Source: Nocardioides sp. URHA0020
Lineage (GTDB): Bacteria; Actinomycetota; Actinomycetes; Propionibacteriales; Nocardioidaceae
DNA: 64,000 nucleotides
Direction: 5' to 3'
NCBI RefSeq assembly: GCF_000620705.1
Contig: NZ_KK211172.1
Span: 16,367-80,366, forward strand
Part shown: piece after piece, positions 27,200-36,083 of the stretch
Position numbering within the stretch: the first letter of the stretch is position 1
Layout: every line of letters starts with the position of its first letter
Notes under the pieces: generated by a model
Seen by the model: only the letters and a program-made list of their open reading frames with translations
What the model was told of the DNA's origin: nothing
Databases searched by the model: none
Made by a program: the position numbers and the translations under genes

Positions 27200-27775
27200 C
27201 TAACCCTCGGCGCCGGCCCGGCTCCTGCGCAGCGACCGGCGGGCGGCGAGCACCTGGGTGAGCTGACGGCCGTTGCCGGCGCCGGCCGGTCGCCGGTGAG
27301 CGCTCAGCCGGCTGCGGACCGAGTGGGTCGTGGCGACCCGGAGGACGGCGTACGGGCCGAGCGCGATGCGCGCCATGAACCGGTTGGCGTCGCGCGACCC
27401 GGCGACCGCCGCCGTGGCGACGTGCGAGATCCCGAGCTCCTCGGCCCAGGTCACCGCGGACTCCATGAGCGCGGTGCCGATGCCGTGGCGCCGGTACGGC
27501 GCGAGCACGTGCGGGGAGAGCGCGCGCACGACGGGCTCGGTGTTGATCGCCGACATGGTCGTGTGCTCCAGATGGACGGCTCCGGCGAACTTGCCGTCGT
27601 ACTCGGCGACGACGATGCGCTGGCTGTCGGAGGCCAGCACGGCGACGATCACGGCCTCCATGTCGGCCGCCTGGTCCTCGGGTCCGACCCGACGGATCAC
27701 GTCGGTCCAGACCTCCGCCAGATGCGTCGAGTCCTCGAGGGTCACCGAGCGGAGCATCACCAGGGAGCGATTCAT
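27200..27775 (-). CDS. GNAT-family N-acetyltransferase
   Basis: 191 residues. The acetyl-CoA site is visible as LSPHVLAPYRRHGIGTALME (motif A, RxxGxG/A), preceded by RIVVAEYDGKFAGAVHLEH and followed by ISHVATAAVAGSRDANRFMA. The C-terminal 50 residues are Arg-rich (RSLRRSRAGAEG) and not part of the fold. Substrate unknown. It is convergent with the thioesterase gene, with a hairpin between. Start ATG 27775. Confidence 0.88.
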   Translation of the reverse strand: MNRSLVMLRSVTLEDSTHLAEVWTDVIRRVGPEDQAADMEAVIVAVLASDSQRIVVAEYDGKFAGAVHLEHTTMSAINTEPVVRALSPHVLAPYRRHGIGTALMESAVTWAEELGISHVATAAVAGSRDANRFMARIALGPYAVLRVATTHSVRSRLSAHRRPAGAGNGRQLTQVLAARRSLRRSRAGAEG

Positions 27776-27886
27776 CGCACCATGCCTATTCGACCTTCCG
27801 GAGAACTGCCGCGCGTCCGTATCCCCCGAACGCGGCTCCAGCAGTAGAGACTACGCTCGGCCTCCCCGTCCTGTCAGAGGAGTCCC

Positions 27887-28633
27887 TTGATCCCCGGTCT
27901 CGGCACCGTCGTCAACGTCGCCGCTGTGCTGATCGGCAGCCTGATCGGTGTGCTCCTCGGCAACCGGCTGCCGATCCGCACCCGCGACCTGGTCACCGAC
28001 TCCCTCGGCCTGGTCACGTTGCTGATCGCCGGCACGTCCGCGATGGCGGTGCTCGACGACGACCTGTCCGACACCGTCGGCGACAGCGCCCCGATGCTGA
28101 TCGTGCTCGGCGCGCTGCTCATCGGCGGGATCGTCGGCTCGCTGCTGCGGCTGGAGTCGCGCGTCGAGTCGCTGGGCGGCTGGCTGCAGCGCCGGCTCGC
28201 CGGTGCCGCCGACTCCGCCGACCGGCACCGGTTCATCGAGGGCTTCGTGGTGTCCTCGCTGATCTTCTGCACCGGCCCGCTCACGATCCTCGGCTCGCTG
28301 AACGACGGGCTCGGCAACGGCGCGGATCAGCTCTTCCTCAAGTCCGCGCTCGACGGCTTCGCGGCGATCGCGTTCGCGGCGTCGTTCGGCTGGGGCGTCG
28401 CGGCCAGCGCGGTCACGATCATCGCGGTGCAGGGCAGCCTGACGCTCCTGGGCCTCGCCCTGGGCGACGTCCTGCCCGACGCTCAGCTCATCGCCATCAC
28501 CGCGACCGGCGGACTGCTGCTCGTCGGCGTCGCGCTGCGGCTCCTCCGGGTCCGGGAGATCCCGGTCGCGGACCTGCTCCCCGCGCTGCTCGTCGCGCCG
28601 GTACTGGTGACCGTCGTGGGCGCGCTTCATTGA
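27887..28633 (+). CDS. DUF554 family membrane protein
   Basis: 248 residues with seven or so hydrophobic segments. The conserved N-terminus GLGTVVNVAAVLIGSLIGVL and the stretch RFIEGFVVSSLIFCTGPLTI with GSLNDGLGNGADQLFLKSAL identify DUF554 (YdfK/YqgA type) inner-membrane proteins of unknown function. The start is TTG 27887, supported by AGAGGAG ending 4 bases upstream; no better ATG or GTG exists. Confidence 0.92.
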   Translation: MIPGLGTVVNVAAVLIGSLIGVLLGNRLPIRTRDLVTDSLGLVTLLIAGTSAMAVLDDDLSDTVGDSAPMLIVLGALLIGGIVGSLLRLESRVESLGGWLQRRLAGAADSADRHRFIEGFVVSSLIFCTGPLTILGSLNDGLGNGADQLFLKSALDGFAAIAFAASFGWGVAASAVTIIAVQGSLTLLGLALGDVLPDAQLIAITATGGLLLVGVALRLLRVREIPVADLLPALLVAPVLVTVVGALH

Positions 28634-28768
28634 CGTAACGGTTCGCTAACGACAGGGTGCCGTACGACACCGCACCCTCTGGCCAGTCCTACGGTGGCAT
28701 GGCTATGCCCAACCTTTCGGGAGGGCGGGCGCGGTGTAGTGCCTCAACGCGACAGAAAGGTTCACCCC

Positions 28769-30115
28769 GTGAATCGATCCACAACCGCCACCTGGGTACG
28801 GCTGATGGCGGGCACAGCCGTCCTCGGCCTTGCCCTCACAGCCTGTGGCAGCGACTCCGACGACAGCGCGGAGCCGAAGGCAAGCGACAGCGCATCTAAG
28901 TCGGCTCCGGCAGCCGACAAGTTCACCAACGACAAGTGCGCTGCCAACCAGACCAGCGCCGACGCTCTCCGCGTCGGCGGCATCCTGCCGCTCACCGGCA
29001 ACCTCGCGTTCCTCGGGCCCCCCGAGATCGCGGGCGTCGGTCTTGCGGTCTCGGACATCAACGCGGCCGGAGGCGTCAAGGGCGCCAAGGCCTGCCACGA
29101 CGTCCAGGACTCCGGTGACTCGACCGACATGTCGGTCTCCACCGCATCCGCGGGCACGCTCATCGCCAGCAAGCCGTCCGTCGTGGTCGGTGCCGCGTCG
29201 TCCAGCGTCTCGCTGAACGTCGTCGACACCTTCGCGGACAACAAGATCACCGAGGTCTCGCCGGCCAACACCGCCGTCGACCTCAGTGGCTACTCTCCGT
29301 TCTACTTCCGGACGGCTCCGCCGGACGGCGTCCAGGGCAACGCGCTGGGCACCCTGATCACCACCGACGGCTACACGAAGGTCGGCTTCCTGGTGTTCAA
29401 CGACACCTACGGCACCGGTCTGCGCAACGTCGTCGAGGAGACGGTGAAGGCCGCTGGTGGCTCCTGCACCTACGGTTGCAAGGGCGACGGCGACGAGTTC
29501 CCCGCCGGCCAGACCACGTTCTCGGCCGAGGTCAGCGGTGTGCTCGCCTCCAAGCCGGACGCGATCGTGGTGCTCGCCTTCGACGAGACGAAGTCGATCA
29601 TTCCCGAGCTGAAGTCGCAGGGCTGGGACATGTCGAAGGTCTACCTGACCGACGGCAACACGTCCGACTTCAGCGCCGACTTCGCCAAGGGCACCCTCGA
29701 GGGCGCTCAGGGCACCATCCCCGGTGCCGACCCGGACGCCAGCTTCAAGGACCGGCTCAGCGGCTGGGCCGAGGTCGGCGAGGGCGCTCCGCTGAAGGAC
29801 TTCTCCTACGGCGCTGAGTCCTACGACGCGACGATCCTGGCCGCGCTCGCTGCCTACAAGGGCGGCGCGACCGACTCGGTGACGGTGCAGAAGAACTACG
29901 CCGCCGTCTCCGGTTCCACCGACGGCGAGGAGTGCAAGTCGTACGCCGACTGCACCAAGCTCCTCGACGACGGCAAGGAGATCAAGTACACGGGTCCCTC
30001 GGGCATCGGTCCGATCGACAAGGAGAACGACCCGTCGTCGGCGTTCGTCGGCATCTACAAGTACGACGCTGACAACAAGAACATCCTCTCGACCACGGTC
30101 GAGGGCTCCAAGTGA
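28769..30115 (+). CDS. ABC transporter substrate-binding lipoprotein, branched-chain amino-acid type
   Basis: 448 residues from GTG 28769, with AGAAAGG 8 bases upstream. A signal peptide ends in lipobox LALTAC (Cys26), followed by a Ser/Asp/Ala-rich linker. The Peripla_BP_6 domain begins LRVGGILPLTGNLAFLGPPE, with VSDINAAGGVKGAK and the AxSSS-type ligand segment VVVGAASSSVSLNVVDTF. Cys pairs near the middle and end (GGSCTYGCKG, EECKSYADCTK) may form disulfides. It probably feeds the livHMGF permease at 33123-37403, although three unrelated genes lie between. TTGACG at 28630 could be a -35 element. Ligand not determinable. Confidence 0.92.
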   Translation: MNRSTTATWVRLMAGTAVLGLALTACGSDSDDSAEPKASDSASKSAPAADKFTNDKCAANQTSADALRVGGILPLTGNLAFLGPPEIAGVGLAVSDINAAGGVKGAKACHDVQDSGDSTDMSVSTASAGTLIASKPSVVVGAASSSVSLNVVDTFADNKITEVSPANTAVDLSGYSPFYFRTAPPDGVQGNALGTLITTDGYTKVGFLVFNDTYGTGLRNVVEETVKAAGGSCTYGCKGDGDEFPAGQTTFSAEVSGVLASKPDAIVVLAFDETKSIIPELKSQGWDMSKVYLTDGNTSDFSADFAKGTLEGAQGTIPGADPDASFKDRLSGWAEVGEGAPLKDFSYGAESYDATILAALAAYKGGATDSVTVQKNYAAVSGSTDGEECKSYADCTKLLDDGKEIKYTGPSGIGPIDKENDPSSAFVGIYKYDADNKNILSTTVEGSK

Positions 30116-30120
30116 TTCCC

Positions 30121-30143
30121 GGGTGATCGTCTGACGATCACCC
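30121..30143 (+). terminator. hairpin directly after the binding-protein gene
   Basis: GGGTGATCGTC and GACGATCACCC are perfect 11-base arms around one base, starting 6 bases after the stop at 30115. Confidence 0.6.
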
Positions 30144-30156
30144 ACCCGCACCACGC

Positions 30157-30190
30157 GAAGGGCCCCGGACCTCACGGTCCGGGGCCCTTC
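30157..30190. terminator. strong GC-rich hairpin terminator
   Basis: A perfect 15-bp stem (GAAGGGCCCCGGACC and its complement) with loop TCAC follows the first hairpin. It lies between the binding-protein gene and the convergent MarR gene and can serve both. Confidence 0.8.
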
Positions 30191-30236
30191 GTCATGCTCA
30201 GACCCGGACGGCAGCAGGGCCGCCGTCGCCGACCTT

Positions 30237-30704
30237 CTAGGACGCTCCTCCGCGAGCAGCGCGAGCCCAGGCATCGGCATCCCGGCTGTACCGGACGAGA
30301 TACCGGGCGAAGTCGGCTTGCTCGTCGGGGCTCCATGCTTCGGTGATCTGCTGGAACACGGCGGCCTGTTCGTCGGCCAGGCGGCGGCGCTCGGCGTGGC
30401 CGGCGTCGGTCAGCTGCAGGACGCTGCGTCGACCGTCATCCTGGGATGCCTCCCGACGGAGCAGGCCGGCGGTGATGCAGCCGGCGACGCTCCGGCTCGC
30501 GACCGGCTGCGACACCCCCAGCTCGGCCGCCATCCGGCCCACCGTCGTCTCCCCGGGGAAGTCCGCGACGATGTTGAGGATCAGGTTGCGCGCGAGGTCG
30601 CGCCGAGCACCCGAGGTGCGGCGACGCATCCGCGACAGGGCAAGCCCGACGTCGCCCAGCACCGCGTCGTCAGCAGAGGTCTCGTCCTGCGCTTCAGGGG
30701 TCAC
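30237..30704 (-). CDS. MarR-family transcriptional regulator
   Basis: 155 residues from GTG 30704, placed by a TATGAT box 6 bases upstream; the frame remains open far upstream but only as antisense of the amidohydrolase gene. The winged helix-turn-helix is LILNIVADFPGETTVGRMAA, ELGVSQPVASRSVAGCITAG, then the wing LLRREASQDDGRRSVLQLTD. C-terminal dimerisation helices follow. It is divergent from the amidohydrolase gene, with a palindromic stretch between, so it likely controls that operon in response to its substrate (inference). Confidence 0.88.
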   Translation of the reverse strand: MTPEAQDETSADDAVLGDVGLALSRMRRRTSGARRDLARNLILNIVADFPGETTVGRMAAELGVSQPVASRSVAGCITAGLLRREASQDDGRRSVLQLTDAGHAERRRLADEQAAVFQQITEAWSPDEQADFARYLVRYSRDADAWARAARGGAS

Positions 30705-30710
30705 GACCCG

Positions 30711-30716
30711 ATCATA
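30711..30716 (-). promoter_or_regulatory. -10 element TATGAT, leaderless-type promoter of the MarR gene
   Basis: Minus-strand TATGAT is followed by 6 bases and GTG 30704. Confidence 0.55.
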
Positions 30717-30733
30717 CGCAGACGGCGACCGCC

Positions 30734-30761
30734 GCACATATAGATGTCGATTGCGATGTGC
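30734..30761. promoter_or_regulatory. candidate MarR operator
   Basis: GCACAT (30734) and ATGTGC (ending 30761) form an inverted repeat with a 16-base spacer. Inside it ACAT-ATAG-ATGT (30736-30747) is a second, shorter palindrome. The right arm touches the -35 box of the amidohydrolase promoter, so binding would block it. Confidence 0.4.
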
Positions 30762-30778
30762 ATACCTTGTGCTATAGA
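30751..30778 (+). promoter_or_regulatory. promoter of the amidohydrolase operon
   Basis: A -35-like TTGCGA (30751-30756) and a -10-like TATAGA (30773-30778) are 16 bases apart. The predicted leader to ATG 30817 is about 30 bases and includes an AGGGGAA ribosome-binding site. Confidence 0.5.
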
Positions 30779-30816
30779 TTACGGTCGTCCGCACGTAGAA
30801 CAGACAGGGGAATCCC

Positions 30817-32046
30817 ATGACGACCACCATCGTCGGCGCACAGGTGTTCGATGGCACGGCAGTGCTCGGCATCCAGAACATCTCCATCGAGGACGGGAAG
30901 ATCGTCCAGGTGGGAGGTGATGTCCCCGCCGGGTCGCAGGTCGTCGACGCCTCGGGCTCGACCCTCCTCCCTGGCCTGATCGATGCCCACGTGCACACCA
31001 ACCGCGACTCGCTGGCCCTGGCGCTGCAGTTCGGCGTGACCACGGAGCTGGAGATGCAGGGCACGAACACGCGCGACAACCGCGCGGCGATCAGTGCGGA
31101 CGACACGGTCGCCGACGTCCGCTCGGCCGGCTTCGGCATCACGCCTCCCGGCGGCCACCCCAGCGAGCTGTTCCCGGAAGGCTTCCGACCGGGCCCGCCT
31201 CCGGGCGCGCAGCCGCCGCCCGGGCTGCCTCCCCTCATGCCGTTCTCGACCACGCCGGAGCAGGCGGTGGCCTTCATCCCACAGCTGATCGAGCGTGGCT
31301 CGGACTACATCAAGTTCATGGTCGACGACGGCAGCGTCGAAGGACATCCCGGACTGCCGATGCTCGACCAGGCGACCCTCAACGCCGGTGTCGCCGAAGC
31401 CAAGAGGCACGGCATGCTCACCATCGCCCACGCCCTCACCGTGGACGCGACCCGCATGGCGATCGAGGCGGGCATCGACGGCCTCGCCCACCTGTTCATG
31501 GACGGTCCCCACACCACAGAGATCATCGACCTCGCCGTGGACGCGGGTGTCTTCTTCGTCCCCTGCATCGTCCTGGACGCCTCGATGATGGGGATCACCG
31601 GACGTGATCTGGCCGATGACGACCGGGTGGCCACCAGGCTCGACGCCGACTGGGACACCACACTGCGATCGAGCTTCAACCACTACCCCCAGGGAAGCCT
31701 CGACGACGTGCTGGCGAGTGCGAAGGCGCTCCATGACGCGGGCATCGACCTGCTGGTCGGCACCGACGCCTCAGTCGCACTGCCCTTCATGGGCGGGCTC
31801 GCACACGGCGCCAGCGTCCACCACGAGCTGCAGTACCTGGTGCGCGCGGGGCTCAGCCCCGCTGAGGCTCTCCGCGCCGCGACCTCGACCACCGCGCGGC
31901 GCTTCGGGCTCGACGACCGAGGCCGCATCGCGGAGGGACTGCGTGCCGATCTTCTTCTCGTCGACGGTGACCCACTGACGACCATCGGCGACACGCTGAA
32001 CGTCCGCGGCGTCTGGCGACGCGGCCAGCTCCTGTCGACGAGCTGA
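30817..32046 (+). CDS. amidohydrolase family protein (imidazolonepropionase-like)
   Basis: 409 residues. It is a TIM-barrel metal hydrolase: metal ligands HVH in LLPGLIDAHVHTN (about residue 60), a candidate bridging Lys in YIKFMVDDG, His in LTIAHALTVD, His in DGLAHLFMDG and Asp in LLVGTDASV. A proline-rich loop (GPPPGAQPPPGLPPLMP) sits near residues 126-145. The enzyme probably opens a cyclic amide or related ring; the substrate is unknown. It is followed after 8 bases by a second amidohydrolase gene and controlled by the divergent MarR gene (inference). Confidence 0.88.
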   Translation: MTTTIVGAQVFDGTAVLGIQNISIEDGKIVQVGGDVPAGSQVVDASGSTLLPGLIDAHVHTNRDSLALALQFGVTTELEMQGTNTRDNRAAISADDTVADVRSAGFGITPPGGHPSELFPEGFRPGPPPGAQPPPGLPPLMPFSTTPEQAVAFIPQLIERGSDYIKFMVDDGSVEGHPGLPMLDQATLNAGVAEAKRHGMLTIAHALTVDATRMAIEAGIDGLAHLFMDGPHTTEIIDLAVDAGVFFVPCIVLDASMMGITGRDLADDDRVATRLDADWDTTLRSSFNHYPQGSLDDVLASAKALHDAGIDLLVGTDASVALPFMGGLAHGASVHHELQYLVRAGLSPAEALRAATSTTARRFGLDDRGRIAEGLRADLLLVDGDPLTTIGDTLNVRGVWRRGQLLSTS

Positions 32047-32054
32047 GCACGGCC

Positions 32055-33002
32055 ATGACCGCGCACCGGATCGACGTCCATGCCCACTTCCCGGTCGACC
32101 TGCGCCACGGCCCGGATCCTCGCCGGGCACCGTGGGCCCGGTGGGACACCGACCACGCCCTGCGACAGCTCGACCGGCTGAGGATCCGACGGCAGTACCT
32201 GTCGCTCCCCGCGCTTCCCGTGCACCGAGCACCTGACGACCAGCCATCCCCGGGGACCGTGGCGCGAGCGGTGAACGACAAGTTCGCCGAGATCATCACT
32301 GACGCACCGGAGCGCTTCGGCGCCTTCGCCACCGTCCCGGGCGACGACATCGACGCCGCCGTCGCAGAGGCACGTCGCGCGCTCGACGATCTGGGTCTGC
32401 ACGGCATCGCACTGGGCAGCAACGCAGCAGGCCGCTACCTCGGCGACCCCTGGTACGAGCCACTGTTCGCCGAAGCAGCGGCTCGCGACGTGCCCGTGTT
32501 CGTTCACCCCGCACAGAACCCGCTCGCAGGACCGCTGGCGCTCGACCGACCCCCGTTCCTGGTCGAGTTCCCGCTGGACACCTTCCGCTCCGTCGTCGAC
32601 GCGGTCTACGCCGGCGTGTTCTCACGGCATCCCGAGCTCCGCGTCGTCGTCGCCCACTGTGGCGGGGCACTCCCCGCCCTGGCATGGCGGGTGAGCAGCC
32701 TGGCCGGACTCGTCGCACCACGGGACGAGCATCCCGGTGCCACTCCGGCAGAGGTCGCCGCGAGCCTTTCCGGGCTCTACCTCGACACCGCACTCTCGGG
32801 CTCGCCAGGCGTCCTCAGCGCCGCGATCGACCTCGTGGGCGCCGATCACATCCTCTACGGCACGGACAGCGGAGCGGCACCTCACGACGTCATCGTCACC
32901 AACACAGACGGCCTCGCGCAGGCCGGACTCACGCGCGCGGAGCTCGCCGGCATCGAGCACGACAACGCAGCCGCACTCTTCAGCCACGCCCCGGGTGCGT
33001 GA
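32055..33002 (+). CDS. amidohydrolase_2 family hydrolase or decarboxylase (ACMSD-like)
   Basis: 315 residues. It begins HRIDVHAHFP, the HxH metal motif of the amidohydrolase_2 group, with DVPVFVHPAQNPLAG (third His), VVAHCGGALPAL (fourth His) and ILYGTDSGAAP (Asp). The group includes aromatic decarboxylases such as ACMSD and gamma-resorcylate decarboxylase as well as lactonases, so reaction type is open. Located 8 bases after the first amidohydrolase gene; the two likely act in sequence on one imported compound. Confidence 0.85.
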   Translation: MTAHRIDVHAHFPVDLRHGPDPRRAPWARWDTDHALRQLDRLRIRRQYLSLPALPVHRAPDDQPSPGTVARAVNDKFAEIITDAPERFGAFATVPGDDIDAAVAEARRALDDLGLHGIALGSNAAGRYLGDPWYEPLFAEAAARDVPVFVHPAQNPLAGPLALDRPPFLVEFPLDTFRSVVDAVYAGVFSRHPELRVVVAHCGGALPALAWRVSSLAGLVAPRDEHPGATPAEVAASLSGLYLDTALSGSPGVLSAAIDLVGADHILYGTDSGAAPHDVIVTNTDGLAQAGLTRAELAGIEHDNAAALFSHAPGA

Positions 33003-33122
33003 CCGACGCACGCTGCGTCGCCTCAGTCGAGCCGAAGGTCAGCCACACCCAGGCGCAGGCACCAGGTCTCTGCAGGCCCCGGCAGGCCTCGGCGAAGACT
33101 CCGATGTCGCGGTGCAGGTCGG

Positions 33123-33908
33123 TCAGTGCTGCTCGCGCTCGCTGTCGACGTCCTCGGCCAGCGTGCCCAGGTAGAGCGCGATGACCTTGGGGTCGTTCGC
33201 GAGGTCACGACCGGTGCCGGTGTGGGCGTCCTTGCCCTGGTCGAGCACGTAGCCGCGGTCGCAGATCTGCAGGCACCGGCGGGCGTTCTGCTCCACCATC
33301 ACCACGCAGACGCCGGTCTTGTTGATGCGGCGGGTGCGCAGGAAGGTCTCGTCCTGGCGCACCGGCGACAGACCCGCGGACGGCTCGTCGAGGAGCAGCA
33401 CCGACGGCTCCATCATCAGGGCCCTGGCCATGGCCAGGGACTGACGCTCGCCGCCGGACAGCGCGCCCGCGCTCTGGTTGCGGCGGTCGTGGAGGACCGG
33501 GAAGAGGTCCCACATCGCGTCGAGACGCTCGCGGGTCTTCTTGGGCCGCAGGAAGAGGCCCATCCGGAGGTTCTCCTCGATGCTCAGCGAGGGGAAGACG
33601 TTGTTGGTCTGCGGCACGAAGCCGACACCCATCTCGACGAGCTGGTTGGTGCGCAGGTTGGTGATGTCCCGGTCCCCCAGGGTCACCGAGCCGGAGTGCA
33701 CCTTGACCAGGCCGAACATCGCCTTGAGCAACGTCGACTTGCCGGCGCCGTTCGGGCCGATGATGCCGATCATCTCGCCGGGGTAGGCGACCAGGCTGCA
33801 GCCGTTGAGGATGTTGACCCCGGGGATGTAGCCGGCGACGACGTCCTTGGCCTCGACGACGGCCTTGCGCGTCTCGGTGGCGGTGCCGCCACTCTGCTGC
33901 TGGGTCAT
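33123..33908 (-). CDS. livF: branched-chain amino-acid type ABC transporter ATP-binding protein
   Basis: 261 residues. Walker A GPNGAGKSTLLKAMFG, Q-loop FVPQTNNVFPSLSI, signature ALSGGERQSLAMARAL, Walker B VLLLDEPSAGLSP and an H-loop position occupied by EQNARR as is usual in LivF. It pairs with LivG on the cytoplasmic side. The ATG overlaps the livG stop (ATGA). Last gene of livHMGF. Confidence 0.93.
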   Translation of the reverse strand: MTQQQSGGTATETRKAVVEAKDVVAGYIPGVNILNGCSLVAYPGEMIGIIGPNGAGKSTLLKAMFGLVKVHSGSVTLGDRDITNLRTNQLVEMGVGFVPQTNNVFPSLSIEENLRMGLFLRPKKTRERLDAMWDLFPVLHDRRNQSAGALSGGERQSLAMARALMMEPSVLLLDEPSAGLSPVRQDETFLRTRRINKTGVCVVMVEQNARRCLQICDRGYVLDQGKDAHTGTGRDLANDPKVIALYLGTLAEDVDSEREQH

Positions 33909-34897
33909 TTCGGTCCCTCCGCCTCTTCTTCGGCCTGACGTACTGCATCCTCGGCCGCCACCTCTTCGGCGAGCTCCTCGAGCGCCTCGTCGGTGAGCAG
34001 CGCGTCGTCACCGAGGTCGGTGTCGTGGTGCGCCCCGAGGTAGGCGTCGATCACGGCCGGGTCCGACATGACGGTGTCGGCCGATCCCTCGGCGACCAGT
34101 CGGCCCTCGGCCATCACCGCGACCCAGTCGGAGATGTGGCGTACGACGTGCATGTCGTGCTCGACGAACAGCACGGTCATGCCCTCGTCGCGCAGGTTCT
34201 GGATGTGACCGAGCAGCGACTGGGTCAACGCCGGGTTCACGCCGGCCATCGGCTCGTCGAGCATGATCATCTTGGGGTCGCTCATCAGCGCCCGGGCCAT
34301 CTCGAGGAGCTTGCGCTGGCCGCCCGAGAGGCTGCCCGCGTAGTCGTGCTTCTTCTCGAGGAGCTTGAAGCGGGCCAGGAGCTCGTCGGCCTTGGCCTCG
34401 TTCTCCTTCTCCTGCTTGCCCCAGGTGCCGCGGAACATCGACTTGAAGAGGTTCTCGCCGGCCTGGTCCTGGGCGCCGAGCATCATGTTGTCGATGACCG
34501 TCATGGCGCTGAGCGCCTTGGTGAGCTGGAAGGTGCGGACCATGCCGGACCGCGCGACGCTGGAGGCCGACGTCTTGTCGATCGTCCTGCCGTCGAACTC
34601 CCAGTGGGCGCCCTTGCCGGCCGTGGTCGGCTTGTCGAAGCCGGTGATCAGGTTGAAGAACGTCGTCTTGCCGGCACCGTTCGGGCCGATCAGCGCCGTG
34701 ATGAGGCCGCGCTGCACCTCGAGGTGCTGCACGTCGACGGCCGTCATGCCGCCGAACTGCCGGACGATGTTGTCCACCCGCAGGATCGCGTCGGGCTTGG
34801 TCGCGCCCGGCGTGGCCTCGAAGCCGGACGTCAGCGCCAGCCGGGCCGCCGGGTCGGCCATCGCGCCGACGGCGGGTTGGGTCATGTGGTCAGACAT
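33905..34897 (-). CDS. livG: branched-chain amino-acid type ABC transporter ATP-binding protein
   Basis: 330 residues, longer than the usual 250-290. It has an N-terminal extension of about 40 residues and an acidic C-terminal tail (DEALEELAEEVAAEDAVRQA). Walker A is GPNGAGKTTFFNLITG, the signature SLSGGQRKLLEMARAL, Walker B MIMLDEPMAGVNP and the H-loop LFVEHDMHVV. The start overlaps livM by 8 bases. The acidic tail is lineage-specific and its role is unknown. Confidence 0.93.
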   Translation of the reverse strand: MSDHMTQPAVGAMADPAARLALTSGFEATPGATKPDAILRVDNIVRQFGGMTAVDVQHLEVQRGLITALIGPNGAGKTTFFNLITGFDKPTTAGKGAHWEFDGRTIDKTSASSVARSGMVRTFQLTKALSAMTVIDNMMLGAQDQAGENLFKSMFRGTWGKQEKENEAKADELLARFKLLEKKHDYAGSLSGGQRKLLEMARALMSDPKMIMLDEPMAGVNPALTQSLLGHIQNLRDEGMTVLFVEHDMHVVRHISDWVAVMAEGRLVAEGSADTVMSDPAVIDAYLGAHHDTDLGDDALLTDEALEELAEEVAAEDAVRQAEEEAEGPK

Positions 34898-36065
34898 TGA
34901 ATCGCAGCTCCCTCTTGTTACCCAGGATGCCTTGTGGTCGGAAGATCACGATCAACATCAGCGCGACACCGACGACGATGTAGGAGAACTGCTCCGTCTG
35001 CTGGTTGTTCATGATGCTGTCGGGGACGTACGCCGCGGCGGTGTACTTGATGCCGATGCGGGCCGCGAAGAACAGCACCGAGCCGAGGACCGGTCCGAAG
35101 ATGGTCGCGGCACCGCCGAGCAGCAGCGCGGTGTAGCAGAAGAACGTCAGCGAGCGACCCATCGAGTCGGGCTGCACGCTGGCCGGCAGCACGTACACGA
35201 TGCCGCCGAGGGCGCCGAAGAGTCCACCGATGATGAGCGCCTGCATCTTGATCGAGAAGACGTTCTTGCCCAGCGAGCGGACCGCGTCCTCGTCCTCCCG
35301 GATGCCGCGGAGCAGACGCCCCCACGGGCTGCGGACCAGCAGGTAGACGACCAGCGTGCTGACGGCCACCAGGATCCAGGCGACGAAGCGCACCCACCAG
35401 CCGTTGACGCCGGTGCTCTGCTGGGGCACCGGGAAGAGGAAGAAGAGCAGCAGCAGGCCGAAGACCAGCAGGCCGACCATGCCGGCCGCCTGGGCGATCC
35501 CGCGGAAGGCGCCACCGCTGCGGAAGCGCAGCACGATCAGCACGATCACGGCGATGGCCACGAGCCAGCCGATGATCCGGACCCAGGCCGCGCCGTCGGC
35601 GACGTCGGTGTAGTTGAACGGGATCAGCGTGAACTGGCCGCTCCCGAAGAACGACAGGTTCGCGAACGGCGTGCGGTACTGGCTGCCGGGGATGCCCTGG
35701 GCCGAGCCGGTGAAGTCGACCAGGAGGGCCGACCTGCCGACGTACCGGATGATCTCGGCCGCCGAGATCGTGACGATGGCGAGGTAGTCACCGCGCAGCT
35801 TCAGGGTGGGTGCACCGAGCACCAGCGCGAAGATGAACGCCGCACCGAAGCCGAACAGGACGCCGACGATCATCGGCAGGCCGTGCCAGATCGAGATCGC
35901 GAACCCGTAGGCGCCGAGCAGCATGAAGCCCGACTGGCCCATGTTGAGCAGGCCGGTGAAGCCGAAGTGGATGTTGAGGCCGATGACGGCGATCGCGACC
36001 GCCGCGGTCTGCGGCGAGAGCGCCTCGCGCATCATGCCGTTGAGGATGAACTGGATGGTGTCCAT
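34890..36065 (-). CDS. livM: branched-chain amino-acid type ABC transporter permease
   Basis: 391 residues with about ten hydrophobic segments. The LivM hallmark GLNIHFGFTGLLNMGQSGFM is near the start and the coupling segment SPWGRLLRGIREDEDAVRSL follows mid-protein. The C-terminus RPQGILGNKREL is typical. It starts 18 bases after livH and overlaps livG by 8 bases. Confidence 0.93.
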   Translation of the reverse strand: MDTIQFILNGMMREALSPQTAAVAIAVIGLNIHFGFTGLLNMGQSGFMLLGAYGFAISIWHGLPMIVGVLFGFGAAFIFALVLGAPTLKLRGDYLAIVTISAAEIIRYVGRSALLVDFTGSAQGIPGSQYRTPFANLSFFGSGQFTLIPFNYTDVADGAAWVRIIGWLVAIAVIVLIVLRFRSGGAFRGIAQAAGMVGLLVFGLLLLFFLFPVPQQSTGVNGWWVRFVAWILVAVSTLVVYLLVRSPWGRLLRGIREDEDAVRSLGKNVFSIKMQALIIGGLFGALGGIVYVLPASVQPDSMGRSLTFFCYTALLLGGAATIFGPVLGSVLFFAARIGIKYTAAAYVPDSIMNNQQTEQFSYIVVGVALMLIVIFRPQGILGNKRELRFNV

Positions 36066-36083
36066 GGTCTGTCAGTCCTCCCC

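Noticed and set aside
30705..31277. N-terminal extension of the MarR gene by about 190 codons
   Set aside because: The extension is antisense to the amidohydrolase gene and has no domain; GTG 30704 has a -10 box at leaderless distance.
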